From: Nitrospira sp.
GTDB taxonomy: Bacteria > Nitrospirota > Nitrospiria > Nitrospirales > Nitrospiraceae
Assembly (NCBI GenBank): GCA_016873525.1
Contig: VGXD01000154.1
Location: 1-5,515, forward strand
Direction of reading: 5' to 3'
DNA length: 5,515 nucleotides
The notes below the pieces were generated by a model. It did no database searches. It was not told the origin of the DNA and saw only the letters and a list, made by a program, of their open reading frames with translations. Of the stretch, positions 5,359-5,515 are shown piece after piece; positions within the stretch are counted from its first letter, which is position 1; every line of letters starts with the position of its first letter. The translations under genes were made by a program, and so were the position numbers.

Positions 5359-5515
5359 TCGGGTCTTCGGTCAAGGGTCAACCCGGTTGCGACCATCCAC
5401 CAGTTTCGGAGACACTCCGTTAAGACCGACTCTTTTTCACTCAAATCGATAGCTTTCAACGGCCTATAGGCGATCCTGTCTGGGGGCGATCTTTTCCTGC
5501 GGCGCGGTTGCAGCT
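5355..5515 (-). CDS. C-terminal fragment of an unidentified protein (52 codons visible)
   Basis: A minus-strand frame enters at the right edge and stays open for 52 codons to a TGA at 5355-5357. I do not recognise the family. The visible end starts with a basic stretch (QPRRRKRSPPDRIAYRPL, about 2-19), followed by a likely amphipathic helix (IDLSEKESVLTECLRNWWM, about 22-40) and a short polar tail. The composition looks protein-like and base use resembles the neighbouring toxin-antitoxin genes. Its stop codon lies inside the TTGACA box of the toxin promoter, 32 bases before the toxin start, so the two units are tightly packed. It could be a gene co-acquired with the module, a truncated remnant, or a chance open frame. 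Confidence 0.35.
   Translation of the reverse strand, partial: LQPRRRKRSPPDRIAYRPLKAIDLSEKESVLTECLRNWWMVATGLTLDRRPD
5369..5381 (-). repeat. Tandem TTGACC hexamers upstream of the toxin promoter
   Basis: TTGACC occurs at 5376-5381 and again at 5369-5374 on the minus strand, 7 bases apart, followed by TTGACA at 5353-5358. They may be alternative -35 boxes or regulator half-sites, but they also fall within the last codons of the right-edge open frame and may be coincidental. Confidence 0.2.

Overview
The window reads as a GC-rich bacterial chromosome segment with two parts. Positions 1-4306 are translation-related housekeeping genes. Positions 4307-5515 look like accessory DNA with lower GC. 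Spot counts support the split: 41 of 60 bases are G/C at 2581-2640 inside rsmB, against 29 of 60 at 4801-4860 inside the antitoxin gene. No taxonomic marker settles the host. The GC-rich core, its gene set and an archaeal/eukaryotic-type PheS would fit Nitrospirota or a similar phylum, but that is inference.

Housekeeping part. A minus-strand operon runs from right to left: fmt (3116-4093), rsmB (1731-3119), rpe (1027-1731) and the first 329 codons of pheS (1-988, cut by the window edge). fmt and rsmB overlap by 4 bases (ATGA), and rsmB and rpe share one base (TGATG). A 38-base gap containing a small hairpin separates rpe from pheS. Divergent from fmt, on the plus strand, is one tRNA gene (4230-4306). 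It has every hallmark of the initiator tRNA-fMet: a C1xA72 mismatch, an A11-U24 pair, three G-C pairs at the base of the anticodon stem, a CAT anticodon and an encoded CCA. The formylating enzyme and its only substrate RNA therefore sit head to head across a 136-base divergent promoter region. RsmB (rRNA m5C methylation) and PheS (tRNA-Phe charging) add to the translation theme; Rpe is the metabolic member.

Accessory part. About 320 bases after the tRNA hold no convincing gene. They contain a UUCG-capped hairpin, a perfect 10-bp inverted repeat and a doubtful 75-codon open frame. Next comes a minus-strand toxin-antitoxin pair in the toxin-first order of HigBA / Tad-Ata systems: a Gp49/RelE-family toxin (4969-5322) overlapping by ATGA an XRE-type antitoxin (4628-4972). 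The promoter of the pair has a perfect TTGACA -35 box about 30 bases ahead of the toxin start. The toxin would therefore be leaderless or nearly so and has no Shine-Dalgarno sequence, while the antitoxin has a strong one (AAAGGAG, 8-base spacing). At the right edge, an open frame of 52 codons (5355-5515, minus) looks like the C-terminus of an unidentified protein whose stop codon lies inside that -35 box.

I found no complete new system. The most notable points are the tRNA-fMet/fmt head-to-head arrangement, the archaeal-type PheS, the translation asymmetry of the toxin-antitoxin pair, and the uncharacterised spacer next to the tRNA.
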